Source of the DNA: Bacteroidia bacterium
GTDB lineage: Bacteria; Bacteroidota; Bacteroidia; Bacteroidales; Paludibacteraceae
DNA length: 64,000 bases
Assembly: GCA_009930305.1 (NCBI GenBank)
Contig: RZYM01000005.1
Coordinates: 1 to 64,000 of the forward strand
Direction: 5' to 3'
Under the pieces are notes generated by a model, which saw nothing but the letters and a program-made list of their open reading frames with translations, searched no databases and was not told the origin of the DNA. How positions within the stretch are numbered: the first letter of the stretch is position 1; each line of letters opens with the position of its first letter. Below, one piece after another: positions 25,757 to 34,756 of the stretch. A program made the translations under genes and the position numbers.

Positions 25757-27949
25757 ATGAAAGAAGAAACATTATATGCTGATGTAATACTGCCAATAGC
25801 CGTACGTACTTGTTATACGTATAGTTTTGATGCAGTAAATCAATGCGTCAGCAATGGTATGAGAGTACGAGTACCGTTAGGTGCTAAAAAATCATACATT
25901 GGTATTGTTCTTCGAGTACATAGTGATTTTAATTCAGATATTAAGTATAAATCTATTATTGAGGTGATAGATGTTAACCCCATTGTTAATAAATCTCAAT
26001 TAGATTTATGGGCGTGGATAAGTTCATATTACGTATGCTCATTGGGTGATGTTATGAAGGCGGCTTTACCCGGAGAACTTGCAAAAAACACATATACTCA
26101 ACAAACAGATATACTTGTTGCATGTAGTGATATTAATGATAATAAACTTACCCCAAAGCAAAAGGACTTATACGATTATGTTTTTGGATTTTGTACTAAT
26201 TCTGAAATCACCAAGAAACAAATTCTGTCTTTATATACTAGGTCGGTGTATGATGCACTCATAAAGAAAGAGCTACTGCGCGAATACGAGAGGAAGTCGA
26301 GCCGTTTGCATAGTATAGAGCCTTGTCATGATCTTTATGAATTATCAGATGCCCAAAACAAGGCACTTCTTGAAATCAAACAAGATTTTGCCGATAGTAA
26401 ACCGGTTTTGCTTCACGGAGTAACATCTAGTGGTAAAACTGAAATTTATACGCATCTTATCAAAGATGTAATTGCATCAGGTAAGCAGGTTTTGTATTTA
26501 GTTCCGGAAATTGCTTTAACAACGCAATTAACAAATAGATTGATGCAAGTTTTTGGTGATTGCATGTTAGTGTATCATTCTAAAATATCAGATGTCCAAA
26601 GGGCAGAAATATATACTGAAATTCAAAAATCAAACAGATATTCCGTGGTTTTAGGAGTGAGGTCGTCTGTCTTTTTACCATTTAATAATCTTGGTTTAAT
26701 TATAATTGATGAGGAGCAAGAAACTTCTTACAAACAATATGACCCGGCTCCTCGTTATAATGCAAGAAATGTGGCTTTGGTATTGTCAAAATATAGAGCT
26801 GCGAATGTTTTACTCGGTACTGCAACTCCCTCTATTGAGAGCTATTATAATACACAAATAGGTAAATATGCTTTAGTAGAATTACTAGAGCGTTTTGAAA
26901 ATGTGCAATTGCCTGATGTTAAAGTTATAGACATTAATGATGCGTTTAAAAAGAATAGAATGCAAAAAATGTTTTCATGGTTCTTGATGGAAAAAATGAA
27001 GAATACTTTTGCAAATAACAAGCAAGTGATACTATTCCAAAATAGGCGTGGTTTTTCTTCTTATATTGAGTGTCAGACTTGCTCTTGGGTGCCTAAATGT
27101 CCACATTGTGATTTAAGTCTTAATTACCATAAAGAAAAGAAGCGTTTGATATGTCATTATTGTGGATATTCGCAAGAAATGCCTAAAGTTTGCCCATCGT
27201 GCGGTAAAGAAACTATAAAAGATAAAGGTTTTGGTACAGAAAAGGTTGTTGATGCTCTTAATGAGTTTTTCGAAGGCGTACAGGTTGGTAGGCTTGATGT
27301 TGACACTACTCGTAAAAAGAAGGATGGAGATATAATATTAAATAATTTTGAATCAGGTAAAACGAATGTTCTTGTCGGAACTCAGATGTTGGCTAAGGGC
27401 TTAGATTTTGCTAATGTAGAATTAGTTGGAATACTTAATGCTGACAATATGCTTAATTATCCTGATTTTAGAGCAGGAGAAAGGACTTTTCAATTGTTGC
27501 TGCAAGTTGCAGGTAGAGCAGGAAGACGATATAATAACGGCTTAGTGGTTTTGCAAACTTCTCAACCCGAAAATCCGCTTATTACTGCCATTGTAAAAAA
27601 TGATTATCTAGGATTTTACCAATCACAATTATCTGAGCGTGAGTTATTTATGTATCCACCTTATTGCAAGATTATAAACATATACGTAAAACATAAACAA
27701 CAGGCTACATTGAATTATTATGCAAGTATTTTAGCTGATGATTTGCGAAAGTGTTTGAATGATAGAGTACTTGGACCCGAAGAACCTCCTGTACCTAAGA
27801 TTCAACAAATGTATATTCAACAGATTATGTTGAAGGTAGAGAATAAATTATCTTATCAGTATGTTAAAGAATACCTCGAGAAGTCAATTAATTTAATCAA
27901 AACCAAGAATCCATCTGTTATTTGTGTAGTCGATGTAGATCCTTTATAA
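25757..27949 (+). CDS. priA: Primosomal replication-restart helicase PriA
   Basis: 730 residues. The N-terminal 3'-DNA-binding domain (about 1-105) is followed by Walker A VTSSGKTEIY, a Walker B-type IIIDEEQETSYKQ, GTATPSIESYY, and GTQMLAKGLDFANV with QVAGRAGR at the helicase C-terminal half. Two zinc sites lie in the middle (CQTCSWVPKCPHC and CHYCGY ... CPSCGKE, about 440-490). PriA reloads replication forks after collapse. The DExH box reads DEEQ rather than DEEH, and the following YHAR block reads YNAR, so two usually conserved histidines are replaced. Confidence 0.96.
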   Translation: MKEETLYADVILPIAVRTCYTYSFDAVNQCVSNGMRVRVPLGAKKSYIGIVLRVHSDFNSDIKYKSIIEVIDVNPIVNKSQLDLWAWISSYYVCSLGDVMKAALPGELAKNTYTQQTDILVACSDINDNKLTPKQKDLYDYVFGFCTNSEITKKQILSLYTRSVYDALIKKELLREYERKSSRLHSIEPCHDLYELSDAQNKALLEIKQDFADSKPVLLHGVTSSGKTEIYTHLIKDVIASGKQVLYLVPEIALTTQLTNRLMQVFGDCMLVYHSKISDVQRAEIYTEIQKSNRYSVVLGVRSSVFLPFNNLGLIIIDEEQETSYKQYDPAPRYNARNVALVLSKYRAANVLLGTATPSIESYYNTQIGKYALVELLERFENVQLPDVKVIDINDAFKKNRMQKMFSWFLMEKMKNTFANNKQVILFQNRRGFSSYIECQTCSWVPKCPHCDLSLNYHKEKKRLICHYCGYSQEMPKVCPSCGKETIKDKGFGTEKVVDALNEFFEGVQVGRLDVDTTRKKKDGDIILNNFESGKTNVLVGTQMLAKGLDFANVELVGILNADNMLNYPDFRAGERTFQLLLQVAGRAGRRYNNGLVVLQTSQPENPLITAIVKNDYLGFYQSQLSERELFMYPPYCKIINIYVKHKQQATLNYYASILADDLRKCLNDRVLGPEEPPVPKIQQMYIQQIMLKVENKLSYQYVKEYLEKSINLIKTKNPSVICVVDVDPL

Positions 27950-27961
27950 TTTTTTTGAAAT

Positions 27962-27998
27962 AAAATTAATAGACTTATTAAATAAATCTATTAATTTT
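27962..27998. promoter_or_regulatory. 37-base near-perfect palindrome on the activase promoter, candidate TetR operator
   Basis: The arms 27962-27973 and 27987-27998 are perfect 12-base inverted repeats, and the spacer is itself palindromic (TTATT/AATAA around 27980) with a single mismatched pair (27974/27986). The right arm contains the TAATTTT of the -7 box, so a bound protein would block the promoter. The TetR-family gene at the other end of the activase gene is the natural candidate. A terminator for priA is less likely because the arms are nearly pure A/T and no T run follows. Confidence 0.55.
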
Positions 27999-27999
27999 G
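27992..27999 (+). promoter_or_regulatory. Promoter -7 box of the activase gene
   Basis: TAATTTTG, about 11 bases before the first possible ATG (28011). It lies inside the palindrome described at 27962-27998. Confidence 0.6.
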
Positions 28000-28010
28000 C
28001 GTTATATAAG

Positions 28011-31000
28011 ATGTATCACCATGATTCAAATATGAAGAACTTAAAAATATATTCTATGGGTGTGGATATAGGGTCCACAACAATTAAGGTTGCTATATTA
28101 GATGAAGAAGGAAATTTGAAGTTTTCGGATTATCGAAGACATAATGCAAATATAAGACAAGCCGCGCGTGAAATTGCATTAGAAATATATAATAAATTGG
28201 GTAATTGTAAGTTTGACATTGTCGTAACAGGTTCTGTTGGCATGGGTTACTCAAGTAAACTTGATTTTGCATTTGTTCAAGAAGTAGTGGCATCTGCCGA
28301 ATTTGTAAAACAACGTTATCCTCAAGTCCATACATTTATTGATATGGGTGGAGAAGATAGCAAAATGATATTTTTTGAAGCCGGTAAGGTTCCTGATATC
28401 CGTATGAATGGTAGTTGTGCAGGTGGTACGGGTGCATTTATAGACCAGACTGCATCATTATTAGGCATAACTCCAGTAGAATTAAGCAACTTGGCGGAGT
28501 CTGCCGAAACAATATATCCAATAGCTTCAAGGTGTGGTGTTTTTTCTAAAACAGACATACAAAATTTAGTCAGTAGAAGTGTCAGTAAAAATGATATTGC
28601 CGCATCTGTATTCCATGCAGTAACATTACAAGTTATTGCATCATTGGCGCGTGGTACAGATATCAAACCTCAAGTTTTCTTTTGTGGTGGACCATTTGCA
28701 TTTTTACCTGCATTAAAAAAGAGTTTTGTAAAGGTATTAGAATTGCAAAATAGAGATTGCGTTTTACCCGAACATCCACAAATTATACCGGCATTAGGAT
28801 GTGCCTTGTTATCAGCCGATTTAGCAAAAAGAACAGTGCAATTAACAGAACTTTTGCATATTTTGCGTTTTGGTAAAGAAGTGTCAAAAGATTCATATTC
28901 GGATAGATTGCCTAAATTATTTTCGGATGTAAATTATGAGCAGTGGAAAACGGATAAAATCAAACATTTAGTTCCAAGAGCTTCATTAAAAGAAGGGGAG
29001 CTTTGTTATTTAGGTGTAGATTCAGGCTCTACAACTACAAAAATTGTGTTGCTTAACCAATCTGGCCATTTGGTGTATAGCGACTATAGAAGAAATGAAG
29101 GTGATAGCTTCCTAACATTTTCTAAATCATTGCAAGATATGTATGCAAAGATTGGAGATGTTTCTGTTTTAGGAACAGCTGCTACAGGATACGGCGAGAA
29201 TTTGCTTAAAACCGCATATAATTTGGATTTAGGTTTGGTTGAAACCATAGCTCATTATACCGCAGCACTCAGTATTACTCCAAATGTTTCGTTCGTTTTA
29301 GATATCGGCGGACAGGATATGAAAGCCATTTTTATAGATAATGGTTCTATAAGTCGAATTGAAATCAACGAAGCATGTTCATCAGGGTGCGGCTCTTTTA
29401 TAGAGACCTTTGCAAATATGCTCGGATATAAGGTAGAAGAATTTGCCGAAATGTCTTGCCATGCAAAGTATCCATGTGATTTAGGTACTCGTTGTACTGT
29501 GTTTATGAATTCAAAAGTTAAGCAGGCGATGAGAGAAGGTGCAAAAGTTGAAGATATTGCTGCAGGATTTTCATATTCAGTTATAAAAAATTGTTTGTTC
29601 AAAGTACTAAAACTTAAAACCGTAAAAGAATTAGGTTCCAACATAGTTGTTCAAGGTGGGACTTTTAAAAATCATTCAATTGTCAGAGCATTAGAAGTCT
29701 TGACCGGTAAAAATGTCGCTTTCTCTGACATTCCTGAATTAATGGGTGCATACGGAGCTGCTTTGTATGCAAAAGAATCGGTTAAGTATCAAAAGGAACG
29801 TAAGTTATCTGATTTTATAGCAGCTAACCGTTATGAGCCATCAATAGAAGTTTGTCAAGGATGCGAAAACCACTGTACTGTTAAGTCATTTAAATTCCAA
29901 AATGGCAATACATTTTATTCCGGTAATAATTGTGAACGTGTTTTTTCTAATATTTCAGAAAAGAAACAGCGTGGGGTAAATATGTATGCAGAAAAGTATC
30001 GTTTACTTTTTAATAGAATATCTCATAAAGGTGGCTTAAGAATAGGAATCCCCCGTGGTTTGGGAATATTTGAAAATTTTCCATTTTGGCATGCTTTATT
30101 CACGAACTGTGGATTTGAAATTGAGTTGTCAAGACCTTCGACAGATAAAGTATACGGACATGGTGTGCGCTCAATTATGGCAGATAATATTTGTTTCCCT
30201 GCAAAATTGATGCATGGTCATGTTATGGATTTAATAGATAAAAAGGTTGATAGGATTTTTTATCCGTACGTTGTATTTGAAAGGAAGGAAGATGAAAAAT
30301 CGCAAAACAGCTTTAATTGTCCAATAGTAACAGGTTATTCGGATGTTTTGAAGAGTTCTATTGATATGGCAGGTCGTTTTGGTATTCAATTTGATGCTCC
30401 TGTTATCACTTTTAATGATGAAAAACTACTTGAAGCATCATGCCTTGATTATTTAAAGACATTGTCAGTTCCTAAGAAAACAGCTTTACGCGCAATTGAA
30501 TTAGCTAAAAAAGCACAAACTGAGTATTTGCAGACACTTACTAAACGTTCGATGGAAGTGCTTGAAAAAGCTAACAATGAAGGTAGAATGGTAATTTTAT
30601 TAGCCGGCCGGCCATACCATGCTGATCCTTTTATTGAGCATAAAATATCTCATGCGATTGCAGATATGGGTATTGATGTTATAACTGAAAATATTGCTGT
30701 TGATGAAGGCTCTGCAATATATAAAGAGTTAAATGCAGTATCTCAATGGGCGTATCCAAACAGAATTTTTAAGGCGGCAGGTTTTGTTGCAAATAGTAAA
30801 ATGAATCTGCATTACGTAGAATTAACATCTTTTGGATGTGGTCCGGATGCTTTTATACTCGATGAGGTAGGAAGTATCTTAAAACGCCATGGCAAAAATA
30901 TTACTGTACTTAAAATTGATGATGTAAATAATATAGGTTCATTACGTTTAAGAATCCGTTCGTTAGTAGAAAGTTTGAAATTGAAATCCGAATTAGAAAT

Positions 31001-32270
31001 AAGTGATTCGGATAATCAGATAAATAATTTTAACAGACCTAAAGTATTTACTGTCGAAGATAGAAGAAGAACTATTTTAGCCCCGTACTTTGCAGAGGGG
31101 TATTCTGAATTTTTGCCATCACTATTCAAATTGTTAGGCTATAATTTTATTAATCTGCCAATGGGAAATCAAGAGGCAGCAAATGTCGGTCTGAAACATG
31201 CAAATAATGAAATTTGTTATCCGTCTACGATAGTAATAGGCTCTATTATTATGGCATTGCAAAGCGGTAAGTATAATCTTGATGATATTGCTGTTATTAT
31301 TACACAAACCGGCGGTCAGTGTAGAGCAAGTAATTACTTGGCATTGATAAAAAATGCGGTAGTAGAGGCAGGATATACTAATGTACCTGTATTGTCACTC
31401 GAAATAGGTGGAGATTTGCAAAATTCACAACCGGGATTCAATCCGAATTGGAAATCGATAGCAAAAATCACTATATATGTTATGTTATATGCCGATTGCA
31501 TAAACAAATTATATTATGCATCTGTAGTGAGAGAACATCAACAAGGAATGTCAAAACGACTTAAAGAAAAATACACAGAAGCTGCTTTCTCATACATAGA
31601 AAAACGAGATTATGATGGTTTGTTAGGACTTTTGAAAATGGCAGTTAAAGATTTTACTGATGCTATTGATAAAGAGAAAAAAGTGGCACGCATTGGTATT
31701 GTTGGTGAGATATATGTAAAATATAACGCATTTAGTAATCTGTATGCCATTGATTGGTTAATTAATCAGGGAATAGAGGTTGTTGCACCATCAATATATA
31801 ATTTCTTTACTATGACCTTTGTTAATAGCCATATTAATAAGAAAAAAAATATCAAAAAGGAGAAACTTCCACTTTTTGCTATTGATATGATATATATGTA
31901 TATACGACACAATGTAAGAAAGTTTGATAAGATTTGTAAGCCATTCCCATTTTATCAACAATTTTCAAATATCTTTAAAGATGAAAAGTTGGCTTCTAAA
32001 ATTGTTAATACTGCGGCAAATTTTGGCGAGGGTTGGTTAATACCTGCAGAATTGTCAAACTTAGCAGAACACGGGGTTCAAAATGTTGTAAGTATGCAGC
32101 CTTTTGGTTGTATTGCGAATCATGTAATTTCAAAAGGTATTGAGAAACGAATTAAAGAATTATATCCTCAAATGAGTTTATTATTCCTTGATTTTGATGG
32201 TGGAACATCTGAAGTGAATGTGTTTAATCGCTTACATTTTATGGTAGAAAACTGTAAAAAAACTATTTAA
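28011..32270 (+). CDS. Giant fused acyl-CoA dehydratase activase / dehydratase-like protein
   Basis: 1,419 residues. Two tandem ASKHA ATPase domains of the BcrD/HgdC activator type occupy about 10-270 and 330-585; each has a phosphate loop (VDIGSTTIKV, VDSGSTTTKI) and two cysteines for a bridging [4Fe-4S] cluster (GSCAGG with SRCGVF; EACSSG with TRCTVF). A Cys cluster (CQGCENHC, about 615) leads into a DUF2229-type region (GIPRGLGIFENFPFW, about 680 on). The last third (QTGGQCRASNY near 1100, GEIYVKYNAFSN near 1230) resembles dehydratase subunits. Such activators inject electrons, driven by ATP, into radical 2-hydroxyacyl-CoA dehydratases. Here activator and a dehydratase-like part are one chain; the substrate is unknown. 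An ATG at 28032 is an alternative start. Confidence 0.9.
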   Translation: MYHHDSNMKNLKIYSMGVDIGSTTIKVAILDEEGNLKFSDYRRHNANIRQAAREIALEIYNKLGNCKFDIVVTGSVGMGYSSKLDFAFVQEVVASAEFVKQRYPQVHTFIDMGGEDSKMIFFEAGKVPDIRMNGSCAGGTGAFIDQTASLLGITPVELSNLAESAETIYPIASRCGVFSKTDIQNLVSRSVSKNDIAASVFHAVTLQVIASLARGTDIKPQVFFCGGPFAFLPALKKSFVKVLELQNRDCVLPEHPQIIPALGCALLSADLAKRTVQLTELLHILRFGKEVSKDSYSDRLPKLFSDVNYEQWKTDKIKHLVPRASLKEGELCYLGVDSGSTTTKIVLLNQSGHLVYSDYRRNEGDSFLTFSKSLQDMYAKIGDVSVLGTAATGYGENLLKTAYNLDLGLVETIAHYTAALSITPNVSFVLDIGGQDMKAIFIDNGSISRIEINEACSSGCGSFIETFANMLGYKVEEFAEMSCHAKYPCDLGTRCTVFMNSKVKQAMREGAKVEDIAAGFSYSVIKNCLFKVLKLKTVKELGSNIVVQGGTFKNHSIVRALEVLTGKNVAFSDIPELMGAYGAALYAKESVKYQKERKLSDFIAANRYEPSIEVCQGCENHCTVKSFKFQNGNTFYSGNNCERVFSNISEKKQRGVNMYAEKYRLLFNRISHKGGLRIGIPRGLGIFENFPFWHALFTNCGFEIELSRPSTDKVYGHGVRSIMADNICFPAKLMHGHVMDLIDKKVDRIFYPYVVFERKEDEKSQNSFNCPIVTGYSDVLKSSIDMAGRFGIQFDAPVITFNDEKLLEASCLDYLKTLSVPKKTALRAIELAKKAQTEYLQTLTKRSMEVLEKANNEGRMVILLAGRPYHADPFIEHKISHAIADMGIDVITENIAVDEGSAIYKELNAVSQWAYPNRIFKAAGFVANSKMNLHYVELTSFGCGPDAFILDEVGSILKRHGKNITVLKIDDVNNIGSLRLRIRSLVESLKLKSELEISDSDNQINNFNRPKVFTVEDRRRTILAPYFAEGYSEFLPSLFKLLGYNFINLPMGNQEAANVGLKHANNEICYPSTIVIGSIIMALQSGKYNLDDIAVIITQTGGQCRASNYLALIKNAVVEAGYTNVPVLSLEIGGDLQNSQPGFNPNWKSIAKITIYVMLYADCINKLYYASVVREHQQGMSKRLKEKYTEAAFSYIEKRDYDGLLGLLKMAVKDFTDAIDKEKKVARIGIVGEIYVKYNAFSNLYAIDWLINQGIEVVAPSIYNFFTMTFVNSHINKKKNIKKEKLPLFAIDMIYMYIRHNVRKFDKICKPFPFYQQFSNIFKDEKLASKIVNTAANFGEGWLIPAELSNLAEHGVQNVVSMQPFGCIANHVISKGIEKRIKELYPQMSLLFLDFDGGTSEVNVFNRLHFMVENCKKTI

Positions 32271-32271
32271 A

Positions 32272-32880
32272 ATGACAACAGAGGAACAAATACTACAAAC
32301 TGCAACAAAACTTTTTTTAGAAAAAGGTTTTGCTATGACATCAACAACTGAGATTGCCAAAGAAGTAGGTTGTAATCAAGCTTTAGTTCATTATTATTTT
32401 AGGACTAAAGAGAATCTGTTTATGCAAGTTTTCATGCAAAAAATAAGATTGTTTATAACTGCATTCACTGAGAAAAGTGCAGCAAATGAGGATTTTTTTG
32501 AACGTCTTGAGAGAAGAATCTGCGCTCATGCAAATATGATGGAGCAGAATCCTAATTTGCCATTCCTTATTATGAATGAGTTAATCTTGAATAAAGAAAG
32601 ACGTTGTATGATTCGAGATTATATTGTTGAAAATCCAATGATTAGGAATATCTATTATGAGTTTGATAAAGAAATTAAGGAAGAAATAGCAAAAGGAGTT
32701 ATAAGGCAGATTGATACTTTAGACTTTTTATTGAATGTTTTGTCGCTAAATGTTTTTATTTTTGTATCGGCTCCAATTTATACCGACCTTTTAGATAGAA
32801 CAGATAAAGAAAAACAAGCATATATTTCGCATAGGAAAGAGGTTGTAGTCAAAACCTTATTGAATAGCTTAAAACCTTAA
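32272..32880 (+). CDS. TetR-family transcriptional regulator
   Basis: 202 residues. The N-terminal helix-turn-helix (TEEQILQTATKLFLEKGFAMTSTTEIAKEVG then NQALVHYYFRTKENLF, split over residues 2-51) is canonical TetR. The C-terminal ligand domain has no family signature I recognise. It starts 1 base after the activase stop, so the two are co-translated; a regulator placed last in its own operon commonly represses it. The palindrome at 27962-27998 is the likely operator. The ligand may be an acyl-CoA or the pathway's acid, by analogy with other TetR proteins only. Confidence 0.93.
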   Translation: MTTEEQILQTATKLFLEKGFAMTSTTEIAKEVGCNQALVHYYFRTKENLFMQVFMQKIRLFITAFTEKSAANEDFFERLERRICAHANMMEQNPNLPFLIMNELILNKERRCMIRDYIVENPMIRNIYYEFDKEIKEEIAKGVIRQIDTLDFLLNVLSLNVFIFVSAPIYTDLLDRTDKEKQAYISHRKEVVVKTLLNSLKP

Positions 32881-32898
32881 TACGAGAAGATGTAACTT

Positions 32899-33603
32899 AT
32901 GACGTATATTATTTTACTGTCGCTTTTACCTTCGCTTTTAGTTTGTATATACATATACTTTCGTGATTTACACGAAAAGGAGCCTATTAAACTCCTGCTT
33001 AAGGCATTCTTTTTCGGTATGTTATCAACAGTATTTACACTATTTATTCATATAGCACTGGGTTTAGTGGGTTTTGAGTATAATACCAATCCGTTTATGT
33101 CTGCGTTTGTTGGAGCTGCAACTATAGAAGAATGTAATAAGTTTATTTTACTATTATGTTTGATATGGAAAAATTCTGAATTTAACGAGCGTTTTGATGG
33201 TATAGTTTATGCAGTGTTTGTGTCGATGGGATTTGCATTTGTAGAAAATGCTTTATACGTATTTGATGATACTTCGAACTACATATCTACTTTTGTTGCC
33301 AGGCTTTTCTTTGCAACACCTGCGCACTTTTTATTTGCCGTTTCAATGGGCTATTTTGTAAGTGTGGCAAAATTTAATCCAACAAAACGAAAACGAAATT
33401 TAGTGTACGCATTGCTTTCTGCCATACTTTTGCATGGAGTTTACGATTATTTATTAATGTATGCGAATGCGACTTCAAGTACATTGGTATCATTCATATT
33501 GATGGTACTATTTTATATATTTGATATTTTTATGTGGAGATTGGGTATAAAGAAAATTCGAAAAGCAAGTGAAGCAGATAAACCAAATTCATGGCAATTA
33601 TAA
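32899..33603 (+). CDS. PrsW-family intramembrane metalloprotease
   Basis: 234 residues, seven or eight membrane helices. The catalytic motifs are in place: ATIEECNK (Glu77, Glu78, Lys81), FAFVENALY (Glu116), PAHFLFAVSMGYF (His142) and LLHGVYDYLL (His183). The opening FRDLHEKEPIKLLL is also typical. In Bacillus, PrsW cuts an anti-sigma factor; no anti-sigma factor is near here, so the target is unknown. It begins 18 bases after the TetR gene and may belong to the same transcript. Confidence 0.92.
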   Translation: MTYIILLSLLPSLLVCIYIYFRDLHEKEPIKLLLKAFFFGMLSTVFTLFIHIALGLVGFEYNTNPFMSAFVGAATIEECNKFILLLCLIWKNSEFNERFDGIVYAVFVSMGFAFVENALYVFDDTSNYISTFVARLFFATPAHFLFAVSMGYFVSVAKFNPTKRKRNLVYALLSAILLHGVYDYLLMYANATSSTLVSFILMVLFYIFDIFMWRLGIKKIRKASEADKPNSWQL

Positions 33604-33711
33604 TTATAATAATATTATTGATTATTTAGCGTTTGTATTATATGGTAGTGTTATTAATTAGTTGCCCATCATTAAAAACCAAAATAGATTTTCAACAAAA
33701 AATTAACTAAT

Positions 33712-34014
33712 ATGGAAGAAAAATTAGAAAAAATCAAGCTGAATAACTACACGTTTACAGCATTAACTCTGCCAACTGAAAATACGATTATGTTACTTAT
33801 AAAGGGTAGTCGTTTGATAGTGTCATGCGGCTATTTTTCTATAGCAACAGCAACTAAGTTAGGTGATGCGATGGCCTTAGTTAGAGGAGTTAATAGTATA
33901 AATGATGTGCTTAATGCAAAAATCTTGGAACTTAGCCCTGAAGCTGAAAAATTAGGAATCAAGTTAGGACAGAGAGCAGAAGATGCATTAATCTATAGCG
34001 AAACTATTGGTTAA
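33712..34014 (+). CDS. DUF1805 (YunC-like) protein
   Basis: 100 residues. The conserved block SCGYFSIATATKLGDAMALVRGV (residues about 41-63) is the DUF1805 signature; members such as Bacillus YunC are small alpha/beta proteins of unknown role, most common in archaea and Firmicutes. There is no signal peptide. The 108 bases upstream are very A/T rich and show no TAnnTTTG box. Function not assignable. Confidence 0.85.
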   Translation: MEEKLEKIKLNNYTFTALTLPTENTIMLLIKGSRLIVSCGYFSIATATKLGDAMALVRGVNSINDVLNAKILELSPEAEKLGIKLGQRAEDALIYSETIG

Positions 34015-34063
34015 TAAACATTAAATAACAGTACCTTGTTGTACATAGTACTATTATTAATGC

Positions 34064-34071
34064 TATTTTTG
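34064..34071 (+). promoter_or_regulatory. Promoter -7 box of the ABC export operon
   Basis: TATTTTTG, 25 bases before the ATG at 34097. The nearest TTG is 22 bases upstream (34039-34041). An AGTAC ... GTACT inverted repeat (34030-34052) overlaps the -33 region and could be an operator. Confidence 0.5.
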
Positions 34072-34096
34072 TTGTGTCAAAAAGCAAATAAAAAAT

Positions 34097-34756
34097 ATGA
34101 TACATTTACAAAACATTCATAAAACTTATTTCGCAGGTTCACCACTTCATGTATTGAAAGGGATTAATATGGATATTGAAAAGGGCGATTTCGTTTCAAT
34201 AATGGGAGCATCCGGTTCAGGAAAATCAACACTGCTTAATATACTTGGTGTATTGGATACTTACGACGAAGGTGAATATTTATTGAACAATGTTTTAATT
34301 AAAAATTTATCAGAAACAGAAGCTGCTCATTTGCGTAATAAAATGATTGGATTCGTTTTTCAGTCGTTTAATTTGATAAACTTCAAAACGGCACTTGAAA
34401 ACGTTGCCCTTCCTTTGTATTATCAAGGCGTACCTCGTAAAAAGAGGAATCAAATTGCATTAGAATATTTAGACAGAGTTGGTATTAAAGACAGAGCAGA
34501 TCATTTGCCTAACGAAATGTCAGGTGGTCAAAAACAACGTGTCGCAATAGCAAGAGCTTTGATTGCAAAACCTCAAATTATATTGGCTGATGAGCCGACA
34601 GGTGCATTGGATAGTAAAACATCACAAGATGTTTTGGATTTACTTAGAGAGGTGAATAGAGATGAAGGCATTACAATGGTCATTGTAACTCATGAGCAAC
34701 TAATTGCTGATCAAACAGATAGAATCATACACATTAAAGATGGCATCATTGCATGA
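34097..34756 (+). CDS. ABC transporter ATPase, MacB/LolD type
   Basis: 219 residues. Walker A is GASGSGKST, the Q loop is FVFQSFNLI, the signature is MSGGQKQRVAIARAL and Walker B is IILADEPTGALD. The opening MIHLQNIHKTYFAGSPLHVLKGIN is typical of the MacB/LolD/FtsE branch. It powers the two following permeases. Its last four bases overlap the first permease as ATGA, so the subunits are translationally coupled. Confidence 0.96.
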   Translation: MIHLQNIHKTYFAGSPLHVLKGINMDIEKGDFVSIMGASGSGKSTLLNILGVLDTYDEGEYLLNNVLIKNLSETEAAHLRNKMIGFVFQSFNLINFKTALENVALPLYYQGVPRKKRNQIALEYLDRVGIKDRADHLPNEMSGGQKQRVAIARALIAKPQIILADEPTGALDSKTSQDVLDLLREVNRDEGITMVIVTHEQLIADQTDRIIHIKDGIIA

